From the NCBI GenBank assembly GCA_025201365.1, contig JAIXMF010000002.1, forward strand, positions 1,364,001 through 1,428,000: a stretch of DNA of 64,000 bases, written 5' to 3'. Shown in pieces: positions 14,880 to 30,257 of the stretch. The position numbers and the translations under genes were made by a program. Each line of letters starts with the position of its first letter. The stretch's first letter is position 1. The notes beneath the pieces are model-generated. The model made no database searches and was not told the DNA's origin. It saw only the letters and a program-made list of their open reading frames with translations. Source of the stretch: Syncephalis plumigaleata. Its lineage: Eukaryota; Zoopagomycota; Zoopagomycetes; Zoopagales; Piptocephalidaceae.

Positions 14880-17331
14880 TGGATATTGATCACGTCAACC
14901 TTTTTTGCATTCTCATCGTTACTTGATAGATCATTATATCTTACATGAACTGCATTGTTCTGCCACATTAATAGCAATACTTACCAAGTATTCTCGTTCA
15001 ATAAAGGTATGTCGATAAGAAGTGTGAGCAGCATACGCAACGGTAGAACTAATATTTGCCTTGTTTATTGTAGTTATTCAAGAACTAAATCGCTTTACCA
15101 ACGCACAACTATCGGCGTTCTACTTTGAATCTATCAAGGAGCGGCTTTACGCTGACGACAAATTATCGTTGGCACGAAGATCAGCACAGACTGCCATATA
15201 TCACGTAAGTCATTGACCCTTGATATGCAAATGTAGCTAAGCAAGGAATACCGCATAGATAACTGAGGTGTACACACGCGCACTCGCACCAATTACTTGT
15301 CATTTAGCCGAGGAGATTCAGCTTTTCTCCTCGTCGAGTTGGTCGACACCGCTTGATAGCGTATTCCAGTCGGGATGGATATCTCTGGTAAACACTTGCA
15401 ATTACTAAAGTATGTATGGTCTAACGCGAGCATTGATAATTGAATAGGACGATCGTTGGCATACTATTGTTTTGGAGCAAGACTGGACAGTGCTACGACA
15501 CCTTCGTAGTCAGTACTACCAGCTAGTCGAGAAGGTGCGACAGGCCAAGTAAGTGCTATATGCAGTATACCAAATGATATATTTACAAATCTCATTGACT
15601 GACAGGGGAATCAAGACAAGCGCGCAAATCGATCTGACATTAGAACTAGAAGACAGTGCAATGTCTCCACTAGGTCGATTACTACAGAAATACGGTAAGA
15701 CGACAATAATAACAATAGCGATAGTGATATGGGTCGTATATAGTTTATTAAGCACTATGCATTAGCATCACAACTACCTGAACTGTTCTTATGTGCATCG
15801 GTTAATGTTGCTGCACAGTCGACATTAACCACGAGAAATGACACCGTCCTTTTTAGTGAAACGATATCATTACCAAGTAAGTATGAAGTATGCCGTATAA
15901 GCACGTCATGATAATGACTATTGATCTACAACGCAATAGACACTATGAACGGTGCATCTGGTCAAATGATTCTACGTTTATCGGCACGACATAAATGTCC
16001 TAGATGTTGGAGCTATCGATCTGATCAACCGGAATGTCTATGCAATCGATGCCAGCTTGTTGTGAACAATACCAAGGGACACGTCATTGACACTGCTATG
16101 CATTCATATAACTAATAGCAACATCCCATCGATGGTATACAAGCATGCCTATTGAATAACGACCTGATTCATTCGATCATCCCGAACACATAGAACCAAG
16201 TTGTTAGACACATACCAATTATAAACTGTTACTTTATCAGATAGTATTCGTGTACGATATTCACTATTAGTTGAATGGAATAGACTGATCAGCTAGCAAT
16301 TATTACTACTAATGATACCATCATCATCATCATCATCATCTATTAACATCCATATGATATGATCAAATATAGATATTGATACACGCGATACTGCTATTAT
16401 GCAATCTATGCTACATTAATTGCTGCCAACATAGCGAACACTCGATTATTACCATTAACGGCATTTCTGTATGAGTATGGACAGTCGTCATCTCAATCGG
16501 TAAATTAAACTGAGCATATCACATGGCTGACATACCGCAGCAAGTATTTGGTAATTAGAATGGAGTCGGATGCTATTCTCGGTCAGTGGGTGGACTAACC
16601 GTTTCAGTCGTCGTCAAAACCCAGCAAGACTAATCACCTAGTATAGATTCATCCACGACATACACCATTTGCATCAATGTAGAACAGCAGTTCCTCGAAG
16701 AATCAACATATAGTTGTTGCAAAGATGGATGTTTATTGCGTAAAAGCATTGGCAAGAACATGAATAGCGAGTACATCATAATAAAACCTGTGTTTACGCT
16801 GTATTAGAATGCGCAAGCAATGGACAGCTTGTCTTTATTGTTATGTGTATAATGAGTGTAGAATGGAATAAATGACTTACATTATTGATAGAAATGCCAG
16901 AATAGTATAATGGAATGAGTGTATGAAATGATTGATGCTGGATGAAAGAGAGGAACGAGTAGACTAAGATACAGTGTTGATTTGACGGGTAGAAGGCAAT
17001 GAAGCAATAGTGGGATAGAAGGATATAGAATAGAATGAGAAGTAATGCAAATTGTATACAATAATGACATGTCGATATATATCAAATTGATCCATGTTTA
17101 TTAATATTGCTAGTGGATACTTGTCAATGATGGATGGCAATGAATGCTGGCAATAAGCATTAGCATAGTTGATTATCCCGGTATGTCGTTGTTATTGTTG
17201 AATATTAGTTGATTGATATTTCAAATGGGAATTAGTACATATTGTCTGGATGTTGCCTCTTGCATTAGCAATGAATAGAAATGTCAACTTACCGAATAGA
17301 ATGGAAATAGTATGTAGTCAATATCATTGAC
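14880..17331 (+). repeat. Segmental duplication, copy B (direct)
   Basis: Direct copy of the synthetase 3' end and flank. From about 15880 to 17331 it appears identical to copy A, including microsatellite length. In the coding part (about 14930-15800) the copies differ by scattered substitutions and one-base gaps, mostly bases absent from copy A. The 5' edge shares about 60 bp of upstream sequence with copy C that copy A lacks. Confidence 0.92.
14938..16115 (+). pseudogene. Isoleucyl-tRNA synthetase 3' fragment, copy B
   Basis: Encodes only the anticodon-binding region and C-terminal zinc finger of the mitochondrial IleRS; the catalytic and editing domains are absent. Splice sites and frames are mostly kept: S-A-F-Y-F-E-S-I-K-E-R, then L-A-P-I-T-C-H-L-A-E-E-I, then G-I-K-T-S-A-Q-I-D-L-T-L, and finally the Cys4 finger ending at the stop at 16113-16115. 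The first exon (about 14938-15007) has small gaps relative to copy C. No start or promoter is evident, so it is called a 5'-truncated pseudogene. Confidence 0.85.
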
Positions 17332-17339
17332 GTTTGAAT

Positions 17340-17825
17340 CAGCATTTTTACATTATTTCTAAAGTAGGAGCAAGGAAGGGTGCGTGAACACGTATGTCAG
17401 TTTATTTGAAGAAGCAGCGTATGCTTGTAGGTAAATAGAGTATGTAGATGGCAGTAAACAAATGAAAATACAAATAAAAGCATGACGTAAGGGTGGCATA
17501 CAAACAGATGACGGAAAAGAGTGGTAAAAGTGAAAGATACATATTACAACGAGAGTAGTGAACGCTTAAACATTGATAAATAAGCAGGACAGTGCTAGAA
17601 GACAAAGGACTAGAACGAACAATAAACAAGGCTTATTGGTATAGTAATAATAACGACAAGTGAGCATGTAGATAGGTTAGAGCAAGAGGAAAACAAAGAG
17701 ATAAATAAAAGTCATAGAGATAGTATGGCAGAATAGCTGCTATAGGGAGTGTGTATGCTAAAGTGGAAGAGAGAGTAAGTGGAATATGAATGACACGAAG
17801 AAGACGCGTATTACTGAGAAAGTGA
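17340..17825. repeat. Interspersed repeat R, copy 1 (partial)
   Basis: Starts within 10 bp of the end of duplication copy B and matches repeat R at 29454-30135 and 38244-38930 in the same orientation. It lacks about the first 100 and last 300 bp. The class is unknown: no reverse transcriptase, transposase, terminal inverted repeat or A/B box was recognised. Confidence 0.85.
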
Positions 17826-17963
17826 ATAGTGAAATCGAATACTTGTACAATGAACCGTCACCATTCTTATCATGAATCTCTATTTCCTTTATACTGCTTC
17901 TCATTTCCCTTACCATCATATTTCTTATAGTCTTATTTACATGTACTCTACGTTATTAACACC

Positions 17964-18939
17964 ATGCCTCGTGCTAAACCAAGACGATCTACGCGAAAGC
18001 GTTGTACTCCTACACGCAATAAGTCAATGATGAAGCTAAGATTCTCTAATTACATAGAGTTCTCGAAATGGCTTGCAACAACCGCGTCACCCGACGGTGA
18101 ACTTGTATACCTGGGATCATACCCCGTGGGTAGACAGAGAATCATACCAACTAATCCTAATAGGCTTAAGTGGAGAGGTAAAAAGACCAAGTTTTATGTA
18201 TGCACACGTAATAAGGAACGTGTAGCTAATGAGGAAATTAGACGTATCAAGAGCGGTATGTCTATGAAAAGAGAAACTCCTGCAAAAAGGGAGATGCGGA
18301 TCTTCAGTCGACTTAAGAAATTACCGTGCAAAGCACATATCCACTTAAAGATGGCAAAAGATGGATATTATGAAGCTGACTACTGGTGGAAGCACACACA
18401 CGACGATGATGAGGATATAATACAGCAACCATCATACATCACAGAGCTGAGAAATGAAAAGTATGACGGGCTTGGCGGCTGGAGTCTGATAGGAATTCCA
18501 CTGGAAGAGACCAGGGAATTACTAGACCGAGTAAGTAGGAATAGCATAGATAATTAGCTTAACATTAATATTAGCAATATAACGGTAGACCTTACGTGAA
18601 ATTGTAATGAAGACGGTAATGCCACCCACCTTTACTAAAGCAGAGTATACGAGAGCAAGTGAACGAGTAATGTATTTGGGTAATTTACTTGGGTTTGACT
18701 CAGATAGTGAATTTGCACTAGTGCGCAATCATTTCCGTTATACACGTCCTATATCCGAGATTATAACAAGTCAAAAGTATACTCGTGCACGCAACTGGTT
18801 AATGACCTCTAGTCATTTACTGAGCTTAGCCATTGACGCGGAAGTGGAAGCTGCTCGCATGCAGGTAATCAGATCAAGATTACCACGTCCCCTCTCGGCT
18901 ACTGCTGCGGCATATCATCGTGTTAGTAATTGTGTCTAA
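17964..18939 (+). CDS. CCHH (WRKY/GCM1-FAR1-like) zinc finger protein
   Basis: Two exons, 17964-18530 and 18589-18939, joined by a 58-nt GT-AG intron in phase 0 give 305 residues. The N-terminus is very basic (R-R-S-T-R-K-R). A zinc-binding pattern is visible: C80, C122 followed by K-A-H-I-H-L, then H144 and H146, that is C-x41-C-x21-H-x-H. This matches the WRKY-GCM1 superfamily fold found in FAR1-type and MULE-type transposase N-termini and in some fungal DNA-binding proteins. The second exon has no recognised domain and no transposase core was seen. Function is inferred as DNA binding, either a domesticated transposase-derived regulator or a free-standing member. Repeat R copy 1 lies about 140 bp upstream and may contribute its promoter. 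Confidence 0.6.
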
Positions 18940-19295
18940 GCCATGCTAGTAAAGATATACAATAAAGTCAATGTATACTGTTATGCTAGCATTTCCATTA
19001 TTCGATTCAAATGATTATTAAGAATTATCTGTACAAGTTCCTTTTTGTTATAGTGTAGCATTCTAGATATGCGCTCTACCAATCAATTAGTCGATTTATT
19101 AGTGGAAGATACTTCTACTCATTATATATGTCATTATTACTCCCTCATACATCATTGTTGCACACCGTGCTAGCTTACCGATTGTTGATGACATATGCAT
19201 AATGCTAACAGCGTATATACACGATTGCTACCTCGACTAATTGAGCTTGTTTAGTGAATCAACTGACATCATCGTTATTATTGTCATTATTATCG
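18940..19295. other. Non-coding spacer
   Basis: Contains a probable polyadenylation region (AATAAAG at about 18960) just after the zinc-finger gene. Nothing else was recognised. Confidence 0.5.
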
Positions 19296-19656
19296 GCTCT
19301 CATAGCGGATGGTGCTTGAAGTGGTGCCAATCCTTTTAGTACCTTCATGCCTTCGATCAATGTGCCAGGTATCATCGCTGTAATAACATGAAGATTATTG
19401 CCGCCTAGTTCAAATCCATTCATTGCTGCTATGGCCACCGGGACTACTTCATCCGATTCGAAATCAATAAATCTAGTGCAATTTATTAAATGGATTTACA
19501 TACATGTCTTCTGCTATCATCTTACCCGTAAGTCTTGTGCTGCCGTGTAGTCATATTCGGCTAATGTTATTGACAATTTAATGGTTAGCAAACTAGTGAG
19601 TGGAATGACCACGTATGCATATATGCTTATAACAAAAATGCAATGCTCGATTACCC
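19296..19656 (-). pseudogene. Inverted PUF60 fragment (RRM2 region)
   Basis: Reverse complement of about 26184-26539 within PUF60. It covers the end of exon 3, intron 3, exon 4, intron 4 and most of exon 5. Introns are kept, so this is a DNA-level copy and not a retrocopy. Only scattered substitutions separate the two. It has neither start nor end of the gene and cannot make the protein. Confidence 0.93.
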
Positions 19657-19879
19657 TACTCCATTAATATACTTATGCAATATATATCTTACTTTCTTGC
19701 AGCTATAAAAGAGCTACTGCAGAGCTCTAGCTGTAGTGAAATAATTATCATTATTATCAGTACATTCTTTTTTGATTGAGATCGTTTATAACAAATAAAT
19801 AAAATGAACATTCATTAGTTTCGAAGATAATGAGTAAGGGAGAAAGTTATTTTATATTATCGTCATCATCGAGAAATGT

Positions 19880-21112
19880 TTAATTAACGGTGCCATACTT
19901 TCTTATGTATTGCAACGGCGTTGGACGTAGTTCAGGATCATCGGTCAATAAGAAACGCATTCTATCAATTAGTGGTGTTAGGATGATGAGCACTTCTTTC
20001 GCTCGTTTCATCGAGACTGATCTTGTGCCTTCCCGTTTGTAGAAGAACTCCAAGGGTAATTCATCCGGAAGTTGACCTGGTCTCGGTGCTGTGGCCGACA
20101 ACACTTGATAAAGCGTGATGCCAACACTCCATGTATCGGATTTACGAAGATCATAAGTATTACGCGCAGCTGACTCGGGTGGTGCAATGAATAGATAGGG
20201 AGTATAGAGCGCGCGATCCGGCTGTACCTTATTCTCGGATAAGTAGACTAGCCTGCTTGTATGCTCAAAATTATGAATCAAAATGTTGACACTATTGTCT
20301 ACCTGTCTGTTGACGCAAATATCTACAGAATATGACTGGTGTTAGCATGTGAATAACTAATGCGCGACACTGCTTACTCTGTGGTTCAATGGCATTATGA
20401 CTAAGTCTGGCCAGATGCATATAAGAGAGACCTATGAATGACGACTGATTTGAGTATAGAGTACTTGACAATAATCGTAATGCTAGGTTTTCGTCGTCTT
20501 TCTTTACCTTCTAACACCTGACTAAATAGTCTAGGTAGCGTGTCGGCTTTCTGTTCGGCCGACATACCCCACGTATACTCATTGATGGTCTTTTCGCATT
20601 GATTAGGCACGACGTAGCAATACTTGTCGTTCCATGGAAAATCACACAATGAACGTGCAATAAAATCACGTCCAGATATACCTGCATCCTCGAGTGGTTT
20701 CTCGGCCGATTTAAGCACCTTTACATTGTCGACATTCTATTAGCCTATACCGATTGATATACACTGATGTAAATAGCATACCTCATAGGTTTTGTACTCT
20801 TGATAATGTCGTCTATTAGCACTGGGACATTTAATGTACACGGGCCGTTCATAATAAGTGGCATGAGCCATGGCGAATTCATTGCGCGTGACGATTGGCC
20901 TAAGAATAGTCAAGCCTTGCTGTTTGAAAGCATTTGGCTTATTGGCCGGCTCACCAAGAAAGGTGACAGCTAATGCAAGCTGTGTTAGAGTGAGCTCCTA
21001 TCGAATAATCATACTTACAATGTCCCGAAAAGAAATCCGACGACGTAACACCAAGTATCGTACTAGTAGCGAGAATTGCTACAATAGCTACCGATTTATA
21101 AATTGTAACCAT
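19880..21112 (-). CDS. Secreted pseudokinase-like protein
   Basis: Five exons on the minus strand (21112-21019, 20969-20782, 20736-20508, 20431-20378, 20322-19880) with matching phases give 335 residues. Intron 1 is 49 nt with a CTAAC branch site. Residues 1-25 form a classic signal peptide (M-V-T-I-Y-K-S then V-A-I-V-A-I-L-A). A protein-kinase fold follows: putative VAIK lysine K78 (V-Y-I-K), catalytic-loop position H182-N-A-I-E-P-Q-N, DFG position N206-F-E, A-P-P-E at 235-238, D251-T-W-S-V-G and a C-terminal L-R-P-T. The catalytic-loop Asp and Lys and the DFG Asp and Gly are all replaced, so phosphotransfer by the usual mechanism is unlikely while the fold is kept. No transmembrane segment follows the signal peptide. 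It may be a secreted or secretory-pathway scaffold, receptor or effector; this is inference. The first exon choice is the least certain part. Confidence 0.75.
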
Positions 21113-21787
21113 AATAATAGTGATAATACGGTGTTGAATAAACTACTAGTAGAATCGTAAATTTGCGACAATAAAATGAAGATAGTGCTTGATGCTACCG
21201 TTATTCAATTCATGCATACATATATATATGTGTCGAAGAATCTATCGAATGTTATGAACATGAGGAAATACAGTCTATTTTATTTAGAAAAACGGGACAC
21301 GATTACCACATTCAGCTGATGAAATTAATACAACTCTTCTGCAACATGTGCTAGCATCTTACTAATTCGTTAAAATTGTCACCGGATTACACGTCATAGG
21401 AAGTTCATCACGTTTATTACCAGTTCGATTATGATCTAACTCACATTTACCGTTAAACCGGTATACTTTTACGTGTAACTAGCACGATAAGCGCAATACT
21501 ATTATAGTAGGTTAGGTATACAAAAATGATTAGCTCGTGGTTGTTCTACTCTACTGTTGGGATACACACGCAGTTAATTTCATTCAAATTGACCCTGTAA
21601 TGTTGCACGAATGAATTATACAATTTACAAATCATTCATCAATGTTATTATTACGTATTAGCTTTACATGTGATTACTATTTTATTGACGATAAACAAAA
21701 GGCGGAAATAAGTAGTAGTAGTAGTAGTAGTGGTACCAATGATGGATTGACTAGAAATGAATGGTATTAACGATGCAATGCAAAGAT
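21113..21787. other. Intergenic between two minus-strand genes
   Basis: Holds the promoter of the pseudokinase gene and the 3' region of CEF1, with a short AGT microsatellite at about 21709-21731. No gene was seen. Confidence 0.5.
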
Positions 21788-24993
<3,206 letters not shown>

Positions 24994-25299
24994 GATTACA
25001 GTAGAGGGATCTGAATATTCCGAGCAATAGGGACAACAATAACACAGATCTAGAATCGGTGTAGTAGAAAAGGAAGAAGGGATTCCACGATGAGAAGTAT
25101 GCCAGACAACACATTGTCTATTTATTTCATAACAACTCTATTGCTATTATTAGTGTCCAGCATACAGTATCACTCCACTTTATAACGCGTATCGCTCGTT
25201 GTCTTTGTCTGTTTTACTCTCTCTCTCTCTCTTTTCTATCTTTACAAGCCTTTATTACTATTACTATATAGTTTATGTACGTATAGTCTAGTGGAAATA
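24994..25299. promoter_or_regulatory. Bidirectional promoter, CEF1 / PUF60
   Basis: Only 306 bp separate the two start codons. The PUF60 side has a CT-rich tract (TCTCTCTCTCTC at about 25214-25229), a common fungal initiator-type feature. No TATA box was evident. Confidence 0.65.
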
Positions 25300-27152
25300 A
25301 TGTCGGACACGATCCACGAATCAGATACAACCTCGAATCATACTATTCCTCAGTCGAGTGCTGTCGAGGTAGAGTCGGTACCAGGTGGAGTAGTGTCTAC
25401 CGCACCAACTCCAAAGGAAGACGAGTCAGCCATGCAAGCAGTGGAGTCGACCGCCTCTACAGCACCGGTGCACCTTGATCAGCTTCCTTCGCTGACGTTG
25501 GATGAGGACCAGCGTCAGAGATTAGAGAGGGCCAAGGAATATATACGTGCCATACAAAAGACGCTTGCAGATAAACTTCCAAAGAAAGTCGTGCCAGTCA
25601 TACCTGTATTTAATGGAGCGCTCAATCCGAATCCGGCACTTATCTCATTGCCCTCGGGAGTCGATGCGCGTACCATGTCGATTATCTCGCGTATTTACGT
25701 GGGTAGCATTCATTTCGAGTTGACCGAGGAGCATATACGTGCGGTATTCTCGCAGTTCGGCTATATTCGCGATGTCAGTCTGCAATTGGATCCAGTGTCA
25801 GGTCGTCATAAGGGATTTTGCTTCATTGAATTTGATGTGCCCGAGGCTGCACACATGGCACAGACATCGATGAATGGAGCCGAGCTAGGCGGTCGGTAAG
25901 TACGAGAGAAACCGGCATCAATTACTATACTGTAGATTAATCATGTGCACATTACTAATAATTAATGAATGCGAACGTAGCACGCTACGATGTGGTCGTC
26001 CGAATAACTTTGAACAATCATTAATTGATAGTAAGTGTTGCAATACTATATTGTAGTATATTGCTTATACAAATAGCGCGTTAGATCTTCCGTCAGCACC
26101 TAAAAATAGAATCTACGTATCGAATGTTAATAGCCATATTGATGAGGATATGCTGAAAACTATCTTTGAAGCATTTGGTAAAATCGAGCATTGCATTCTT
26201 GTTGTAAGCACATATGCATATGTAATCATTCCACTCACTAGTTTGCTAACCATTAAATTGTCAATAACATTAGCCGAATATGACTACACGGCAGCACAAG
26301 ACTTACGGGTAAGATGATAGCAGAAGACATGTATGTAAATCCATCTAATAAATTGCACTAGATTTATTGATTTTGAATCGGATGAAGTAGTCCCGGTGGC
26401 CATAGCAGCAATGAATGGATTTGAACTAGGTGGCAATAACCTCCATGTTATTACAGCGATGATACCTGGCACATTGATCGAAGGCATGAAGGTACTAAAA
26501 GGATTGGCACCACTTCAAGCACCATCCGCTACGATAGCTAGTACTGCTACTACGAGTACTATGAACAAAGGTAGTATACACATATATACATACATACATA
26601 CATACATAGATAGCAATCTAAGTATACTATATCAATGTCTTGACAGGACAATCCATGACAATACCGCCGGTGGAACCATTGAATAGCGTATTGGGTGAAG
26701 AAAACATCAGCATTAAGGGAAGTCAGCGTTACGCGGTAATGCAGAAACTTGCACAGAGTGAAGAGGTAAGCAACACGCATGTACTGGTATATCGAATAAC
26801 ATTGCTGGTGTAGGCAGCTCGTGTTGCACATGATCGAGCACAGAAGAGCGATCACACGACAACTACTGTGGTGCGTATAGCTAATGCAGTCACTGCCGGT
26901 GAAGCGGACGATGCACTAAAAGAAGAATTCGAGGAGGAGTGTCGTCGATTTGGTGCCGTAACTCGTATTCACATTGAAGTAGACGACGACCCCGCTGGTG
27001 CCGCCTATATATTCGTGCAGTTTGACGACGTGTCTGGTGCACAGCAAGCGGTGAAGATGCTTCATGGCCGCTGGTTCGGCGGACGGCAGTTGGCGGCCGA
27101 CTTTTACAACCAGGATGCGTTTATTCAAGGCAATTATCGATTAGCTATGTAG
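25300..27152 (+). CDS. PUF60: PUF60/Half-pint-type splicing factor
   Basis: Poly(U)-binding factor that helps U2AF recognise the 3' splice site. Seven exons (25300-25895, 25981-26030, 26085-26203, 26274-26308, 26362-26570, 26647-26765, 26814-27152) give 488 residues. After an acidic Ser/Thr-rich N-terminus comes RRM1 at about 130-205 (I-Y-V-G-S-I, K-G-F-C-F-I-E-F), then RRM2 at about 224-300 (I-Y-V-S-N-V, T-Y-G-F-I-D-F), a linker, and a C-terminal U2AF-homology motif at about 393-488 with R-W-F-G-G-R where UHMs carry R-x-F. The start at 25300 is preferred over the upstream GTG. A polyadenylation signal (AATAAAA) follows about 10 bp after the stop. An internal piece is duplicated in inverted orientation at 19296-19656. 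Confidence 0.95.
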
Positions 27153-27700
27153 ACATCAAGGAATAATAAAAGTGAATATTTCAATCTGGTACATTCATAC
27201 GACATATGTTGCCACGATGTGTAGTCGACCAAGTAGGCCGTAGAATGATGCATCATTAAACATTATCTACAATGGAGTGGCAATTACAATGTGGTATACC
27301 TTTACAACTGGTAATACACTACTAGTATATGATGTGCTAGATGTCGTAGTAGCTGATTGATATGCACTAACCTATTGAATGATAATGGATTTGATGATAA
27401 ACTAATGTCTAATAAAAAGTATTAGTAGTGTGATATGGCTGCATTGTACTTACTTGAACTGTTTGCTTTTTAGATATGACCAAATGTGAACACGCTTAGA
27501 CAAGTGTATACAGGAGATTATGAATATTTATTTACAGAAAAAGCAAAACAAACATATTTGATACAGATGGCCATACATAGCGCATATTGAATGGAAATAG
27601 GAAAGTGTAGCAACGGCCACATTGTTTGTATAACCCGATAGTAGTAGCAATAGCAATAGTAGCAGTATATATTAACGATGACTTGCCTTATTATTATTAT
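27153..27700. other. Intergenic, no gene seen
   Basis: Holds the PUF60 polyadenylation region and then AT-rich sequence up to the inverted duplication copy C. No coding or RNA gene was recognised. Confidence 0.5.
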
Positions 27701-29460
27701 TAGTCTTGCCGGGTTTTGATGATGACTGAAACGGTTAGTCCACCTACTGACCGAGAATAACATCCGACTTCATTATAATTATCGAATACTTGCTGCGGTA
27801 TGTCAGCCATGTGATATGCTCAGTTTAATTTACCGATTGAGATGACGACTGTCCATACTCATCTGGTAATGCCGTCAATGGTAATAATCGAGTGTTCGCT
27901 ATGTTGGCAGCAATTAATGTAGCATAGATTGCATAATAGCAGTATCGCGTGTATCAATATCTATATTTGATCATATCATATGGATGTTAATAGATGATGA
28001 TGATGATGATGGTATCATTAGTAGTAATAATTGCTAGCTGATCAGTCTATTCCATTCAACTAATAGTGAATATCGTACACGAATACTATCTGATAAAGTA
28101 ACAGTTTATAATTGGTATGTGTCTAACAACTTGGTTCTATGTGTTCGGGATGATCGAATGAATCAGGTCGTTATTCAATAGGCATGCTTGTATACCATCG
28201 ATGGGATGTTGCTATTAGTTATATGAATGCATAGCAGTGTCAATGACGTGTCCCTTGGTATTGTTCACAACAAGCTGGCATCGATTGCATAGACATTCCG
28301 GTTGATCAGATCGATAGCTCCAACATCTAGGACATTTATGTCGTGCCGATAAATGTAGAATCATTTGACCAGATGCACCGTTCATAGTGTCTATTGCGTT
28401 GTCACTCAATAGTCATTATCATGACGTGCTTATACGGCATACTTCATACTTACTTGGTAATGATATCGTTTCACTAAAAAGGACAGTGTCATTTCTCGCG
28501 GTTAATGTCGACTGTGCAGCAACATTAACCGATGCACATAAGAACAGTTCAGGTAGTTGTGATGCTAATGCATAGTGCTTAATAAACTATATACGACCCA
28601 TATCACTATCGCTATTGTTATTATTGTCGTCTTACCGTATTTCTGTAGTAATCGACCTAGTGGAGATATTGCACTGTCTTCCAGTTCTAGTGTCAGATCG
28701 ATTTGCGCGCTTGTCTTGATTCCCCTGTCAGTCAATGAGATTTGTAAATATATCATTTGGTATACAGCAGATAGCACTTACTTGGCCTGTCGCATCTTCT
28801 CGACTAGCTGGTAGTACTGACTACGAAGGTGTCGTAGCACTGTCCAGTCTTGCTCCAAATCAATATTATGCCAACGACCATCCTATTCATTGCCAATGCT
28901 CGTGTTAGACCATACATACTTTAGTAATTGCAAGTGTTTACCAGAGATATCCATCCCGACTGGAATACGCTATCAAGCGGTGTCGACCAACTCGACGAGG
29001 AGAAAAGCTGAATCTCCTCGGCTAAATGACAAGTAATTGGTGCGAGTACGCGTGCGTACACCTCAATAATCTATGCAGCATTCCTTGCTTAGCTACAATT
29101 GCATACCAAGTGTTAGTAACTTACGTGGTATACGGCAGTCTGTGCCGACCTTCGTGCCAACGATAATTTGTCGTCAGCGTAAAGCCGCTCCTTGATAGAT
29201 TCAAAGTAGAACGCCGATAGTTGTGAGTCGGTAAAGCGATTCAATTCTTGAATAACTGCAATAAACAAGGCGCGTATTAGTTCTACCGTTGTGTATGCTA
29301 TTCACACTTCTTATCAACATACCTTTATTGAACGAGAATACCTCGTAGGCATTGCTAATTAACGTGGCAGAACAATGTAGTTCCTGTAAAGTGTATTGAT
29401 CTATCAAGTAACGATGAGAATGCAAAAAGGTTGACGTGATCAATATCCATCATTGCATAG
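27700..29460 (-). repeat. Segmental duplication, copy C (inverted)
   Basis: Inverted copy of the synthetase 3' exons and about 500 bp of flank, ending in the sequence that corresponds to about 6510 in copy A. It is more diverged from A and B than they are from each other in the flank; for example its CAT microsatellite is shorter. Its 5' edge abuts repeat R. Confidence 0.9.
28215..29410 (-). pseudogene. Isoleucyl-tRNA synthetase 3' fragment, copy C (intact exons)
   Basis: Same exons as copy B but with every frame and splice site readable: I-D-Q-Y-T-L-Q-E-L-H-C-S-A-T-L-I, then V-I-Q-E-L-N-R-F-T, S-A-F-Y-F-E-S-I-K, I-I-E-V-Y-A-R-V-L-A-P-I-T, W-H-N-I-D-L-E-Q-D-W, and the Cys4 zinc finger to the stop at 28215-28217. 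It codes only for the anticodon-binding and zinc-finger part. It is called a 5'-truncated fragment because no HIGH or KMSKS exon and no obvious start are present. Its intact frames are surprising for a dead fragment and suggest a recent copy. Confidence 0.8.
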
Positions 29461-30135
29461 AGGTAGCAACGAGTGAACAAATAGAATACACGATAAACAA
29501 TGTAATAAACAAGCAGTAACTAATAGAATGACTGACTTGTCACGAACGAGCAAGGAACGAACAAAGAAGAATGCATGAACACGTATGCCAGTTTATTCGA
29601 AGAAGCAGTGTATGCTTGTATGTGAATAGAGTATGGAGATGGCAGTAAACAAGTAAAATACAAATAAAAGCACGACGTAAGGGTGGCATACAAATAGATG
29701 ACGGAAAAGAGTGGTAAAAGTAAAAGGTGCATATTACAACGAGAACAGTGAACGCTTAAGCATTGATAAATAAGCAGGACAGTGCTAGAAGACAAAGGAC
29801 TAGAACGAACAATAAACAAGGCTTATCGGTATAGTAATAATAACGACAAGTGAGCATATAGATAGGTTAGAGCAAGAAAAAAACAAAGAGATAAATAAAA
29901 GTCATAGAGATAGTATGGCAGAATAGCTGCTATAGGGAGTGTGTATGCTAAAGTGGAAGATGGAGTAAGTGGAATACGAATGACACGAAGAAGACGCGTA
30001 TTACTGAGAACGTAAAAGAAATAACTAGCATATAGTTAAGAGGAAGTAGACGCGTGTTGTTTACTGACAAGTGGAATGTAGTTGGCACAAAGAAGGCACC
30101 TACTGTTTAGTAATAAGAGGAATGAGATTAGCAAA
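29454..30135. repeat. Interspersed repeat R, copy 2
   Basis: About 680 bp matching 38244-38930 along its length and 17340-17825 in part, same orientation. It begins directly where duplication copy C ends. A minus-strand open frame (29819-29520) is shared with the third copy but encodes only a hydrophobic Tyr/Leu/Ser-rich peptide, probably an effect of base composition. Confidence 0.88.
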
Positions 30136-30257
30136 CCATTAATGTCATTAGACACTAGTAACAAACATGCCAATTAATATTAATATTTATTGATCACGAA
30201 CAATAAATGAATAAACTAAATATTATACTTATTATTATGCTCAATTGCTCAACTGCA

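Noticed and set aside
6757-17085. A 67-codon minus-strand frame present identically at 6757-6960 and 16882-17085
   Set aside because: Its conservation is fully explained by the identical duplicated flank; the peptide has no recognisable features.
20998-21018. A 21-nt intron in the pseudokinase gene (GTAAGT to CGATAG)
   Set aside because: Far shorter than other introns and gives an immediate stop. The 49-nt intron ending in GCATTAG with a CTAAC branch site keeps the frame.
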